A stretch of DNA of 64,000 nt, taken from assembly GCF_020382885.2 (NCBI RefSeq), contig NC_058503.1:17431535-17495534 (forward strand), given 5' to 3'. The position numbers and the translations under genes were made by a program. The stretch is from Scatophagus argus (taxonomy: Eukaryota; Chordata; Actinopteri; Scatophagidae). Below, one piece after another: positions 61,380-64,000 of this stretch (positions are counted from its first letter, which is position 1; each line of letters starts with the position of its first letter). The notes under the pieces were generated by a model, which saw only the letters and a program-made list of their open reading frames with translations, ran no database searches and had not been told where the DNA came from.

Positions 61380-64000
61380 TGCATGGTTGTGAATTGGCAA
61401 AATTGGCTCTCAGCAGTAGCTTTAGTGCTGCATGTTGCCCTCTGCTGGCTGCTGGAGGTTATGGAACAATTCTCTTTACTTATTGTATGGACACAGAGTA
61501 GTTTGGCACTAGCCTCAGAAGTGAAATGTTACGGTTGTCTTTTCCTGTTCCCTTTGGGACATTCTGTGCCCCAGTTTAGTCAAATAACCCAGCAGTTACT
61601 CACTTTGCATTGATTGTTCTTCTGCCATTTAGAAAAGAGAGCCAACAGCCTGTTTTCTTGACAGTGATTTATCAGCACCATTTTTTATTAACCTTCCAGG
61701 CTTATCTTACATGGCAGGATGACTGAAACTTCACCCTCAAGATGAAGCAGTTATGAGCTGGCCTTGCTGAACCCCCACAGATAGGCTGGGTCACTAAAAC
61801 CCATCGGGAAAACGGAGCTGACTGCATCAATGGCCAGAGACCAACAATATATCACTTTGAAAATATGTAGATGTGTTTTTACTATTTGTTTTCTCAGAGG
61901 AGGGAAGAACCACTGACTTTCACTGAGACTTCATGTCCTCCATAACTAAATGTGAGAAAGCAGTTTGTGTGCCGAGATGGTTTAACTTAATGCTTTTACA
62001 TTCCTGCAGAATTCCTATTTGTGTCTCTCATCCTCAGGAGTTTATAGTGACCTTATTCTGCTTTATTTTAAAGTCTCCATTATTCCTGCAGGGATGGACG
62101 GTTTACTGTGATATTTCTATTTGGCAGAATAATCGGGGAATTGAAAGTTAATCTTTGTCTGCACTGTTGTGGTTTTACGTCCCCTTTGGTGTCAACACTT
62201 AAATATCCCTGATGTCTTCAAATCAATGGCCCATTTGTTGGCTCTGCAGCAGCTCCCGGCTGTGCATCTTAACAGCATCAGAGATAAGACCGTTACTTCT
62301 CTGGCCTTTAGGATTGAATTGTTTATTTACAAGTATTGATCAGACAGGCCAACATCAGGTGAATTCTTAAATTCAGTGTTCACCTTTAAAAGGGTGAGTG
62401 CAGAAAGAAGTGCTGTGGGGATTTAAACCTGTAACATTAATGGCAACTACTGTTCCACATTTATTGCATGCCCCACATAAACACATAAATCCCTCGGCAG
62501 TTTAGGTCACTGGTGGCTTGTGGCTGCATTTCCACCAGAGAGGCTAAACGTGTCACAGCTCTGATAAGCACATTTACCTGCGTGACACTTACCTCTCTGG
62601 ATTTCCACTCTTTCCCCTGTACCTCTAAGTAGGCAGATTAGGTGGTCTGTTAAACCCACAGGAAGGCATTTATTTAGAAATATATGAAAGGGCAAAGTGA
62701 GCCAGGCTAATGACCGATGCAGTGTCACTGGTGCACTCTTGGGTCTTTTATCATTCTGTAGAGAGGGCCCCCGTCCTCGGAGTAACCCTCATTATATCTG
62801 AGCTAATGTTGGGGATGAGGATGTTCAAGTGATAAAGCACCATCACAGTCCTTCATTATACAGAAAGAGAAACAGACTCGGTGGAATTGTGCTCGACCTG
62901 TAAGATAAATGCAATGGACAGAGAATAACTCCTATTTTAGCGACTGTGCCATATCCTGCTGTCTGCATGGTGCGTCTCGCAGGGGAGACACGTTCACTCT
63001 TCGACCATGGGATGGCAGCCTTGGTATTCTGTACCAACCACTCAGTCTTGTGCTCTCACTATACTAGGCTTCATTCACTGGTGATGACACAAAACGAATC
63101 GGGTCTTATTGAATACGTTCTTGAAGAATTATTGAATGGTTTCTGCAATTATTTGTATGTTTGTTTTTAGAACAACTTTTATATGTTAACAGCTTTACTA
63201 AGTTAACATAATCTATAAAAGATTCGAGATTTAATGAAGAGCAAAGCTTATCTCTATCATTTACGGATAAAAACAAGTAGCATTTCATATATAAATACAT
63301 ACATATAGGCAGGAGGGAACAAGATGATAAAGGGATAACAATCTGGGAACACAAAATTAATTTATATAATTGATATTTTATTACAAGGTTCAGTATGAGT
63401 AATCAGTATGGGTAATGAGTTTTACATTGCATCTTATGAATCTGCTGTGATTTATTTTGAAATGACAACAAGCTACTTCCCAACAATGAAAAACCAAACT
63501 CAGTCCCTAAAAACCTTCAGTGTATATTTACTTTTGGAACAAGCAAAGGCTCAGGGTAACATACTGTAGGCCTGTAACCTATACTGCATTTTAGTGTGTT
63601 TTAAAGTAGGCCACCTTGCAGTATGGGGTGCAAACACTGTACTTAAAGATTATTACAGCTTCCTGGTGGTCCAGGTTTATGTGTACGCTGTAAGTACACA
63701 GGCTGCTTCTCATTGTTGCCACAGAGTATAGTTATACCGAGATTTCTCAGTAAGTACAGCTCAAGTGAAAACCAGGAGTGTTCACCTCACAGCCAAGAGG
63801 TAGAAAATTATCGATTTTATGTCCTGTCAAGGTGTAAAAAAGGCACGGACAGTTAAATGCACTGATCACATGGGTGATCTGTTGCTCGAGCGCCCACACA
63901 TTAAGCAAACGCAGGGAAGCTGATCAAAAAAATTAATTAATGGATAAATAAATACATAAATAAAACTACTTCTTTGGGTGTGTAAAAGTAAACACTGCAT
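61380..64000. other. Intergenic DNA right of ralb
   Basis: No coding exon is recognised. The segment 62020-62420 looks enhancer-like, with fork-head type tgtttatttac at about 62320. In human, INHBB and then GLI2 lie next to RALB, so the window may be entering their regulatory territory. That is inference from human gene order. Confidence 0.4.
61437..61449 (-). promoter_or_regulatory. CTCF-like core just past ralb
   Basis: GCCCTCTGCTGGC on the + strand. Its reverse complement carries CCAGCAGAGGGC, a full 12 of 12 match to CCASYAGRKGGC, about 90 bp after the ralb poly(A) signal. Confidence 0.4.

Overview
The window reads as vertebrate nuclear DNA, almost certainly a ray-finned fish. It holds multi-exon genes with GT-AG introns, long AT-rich non-coding stretches, many (TG)n/(CA)n microsatellites, and several interspersed repeats familiar from teleosts. 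These repeats include three copies of a 'catccatccattttctataccg...ctggactggtcgccag' tail and an 'attcaattcaattca...tttatttatatag' family. Five protein-coding genes are visible, all on the + strand. I found no RNA genes, CRISPR arrays or prokaryotic features.

Layout. (1) 1-30670: the 3' part of a tomosyn gene, called stxbp5l (tomosyn-2). It has the splice-variable linker exons (1646-16133), the end of the WD40 region (22785-25956), the R-SNARE tail ending at 27850, and a long 3'UTR to a poly(A) signal at 30647. (2) 31504-38011: poglut2 (kdelc1), complete, 505 codons plus stop in 10 coding exons, ending in KDEL. (3) 38896-40847: tex30, complete, 227 residues. (4) 41555-45295: nepro, complete, about 479 residues by my exon model. 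(5) 45296-57900: intergenic DNA with conserved-looking non-coding blocks, then a GC-richer promoter-like zone (about 49400-50000) and a large presumed first intron. (6) 58190-59892: ralb, complete, 207 residues, with a 3'UTR to about 61370. (7) 61380-64000: intergenic DNA, again with enhancer-like blocks.

Function. The genes do not form one pathway. Tomosyn-2 restrains SNARE-mediated exocytosis. POGLUT2 glycosylates EGF repeats in the ER. TEX30 is a small predicted alpha/beta hydrolase. NEPRO is a nucleolar protein linked to neural progenitor maintenance. RALB is a Ras-family GTPase acting on the exocyst and membrane traffic. The poglut2-tex30 tandem order matches human 13q33, whereas STXBP5L and NEPRO map to human 3q13 and RALB to 2q14, so the window joins blocks that are separate in human.

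The most interesting structure is in the tomosyn linker. Several consecutive exons, including two I cannot assign to the standard protein, are all in-frame phase 1-1 cassettes, so any combination keeps the reading frame. Other points worth a second look are two near-perfect short hairpins, a long-TIR MITE, CTCF-like sites around ralb, and candidate conserved non-coding elements.
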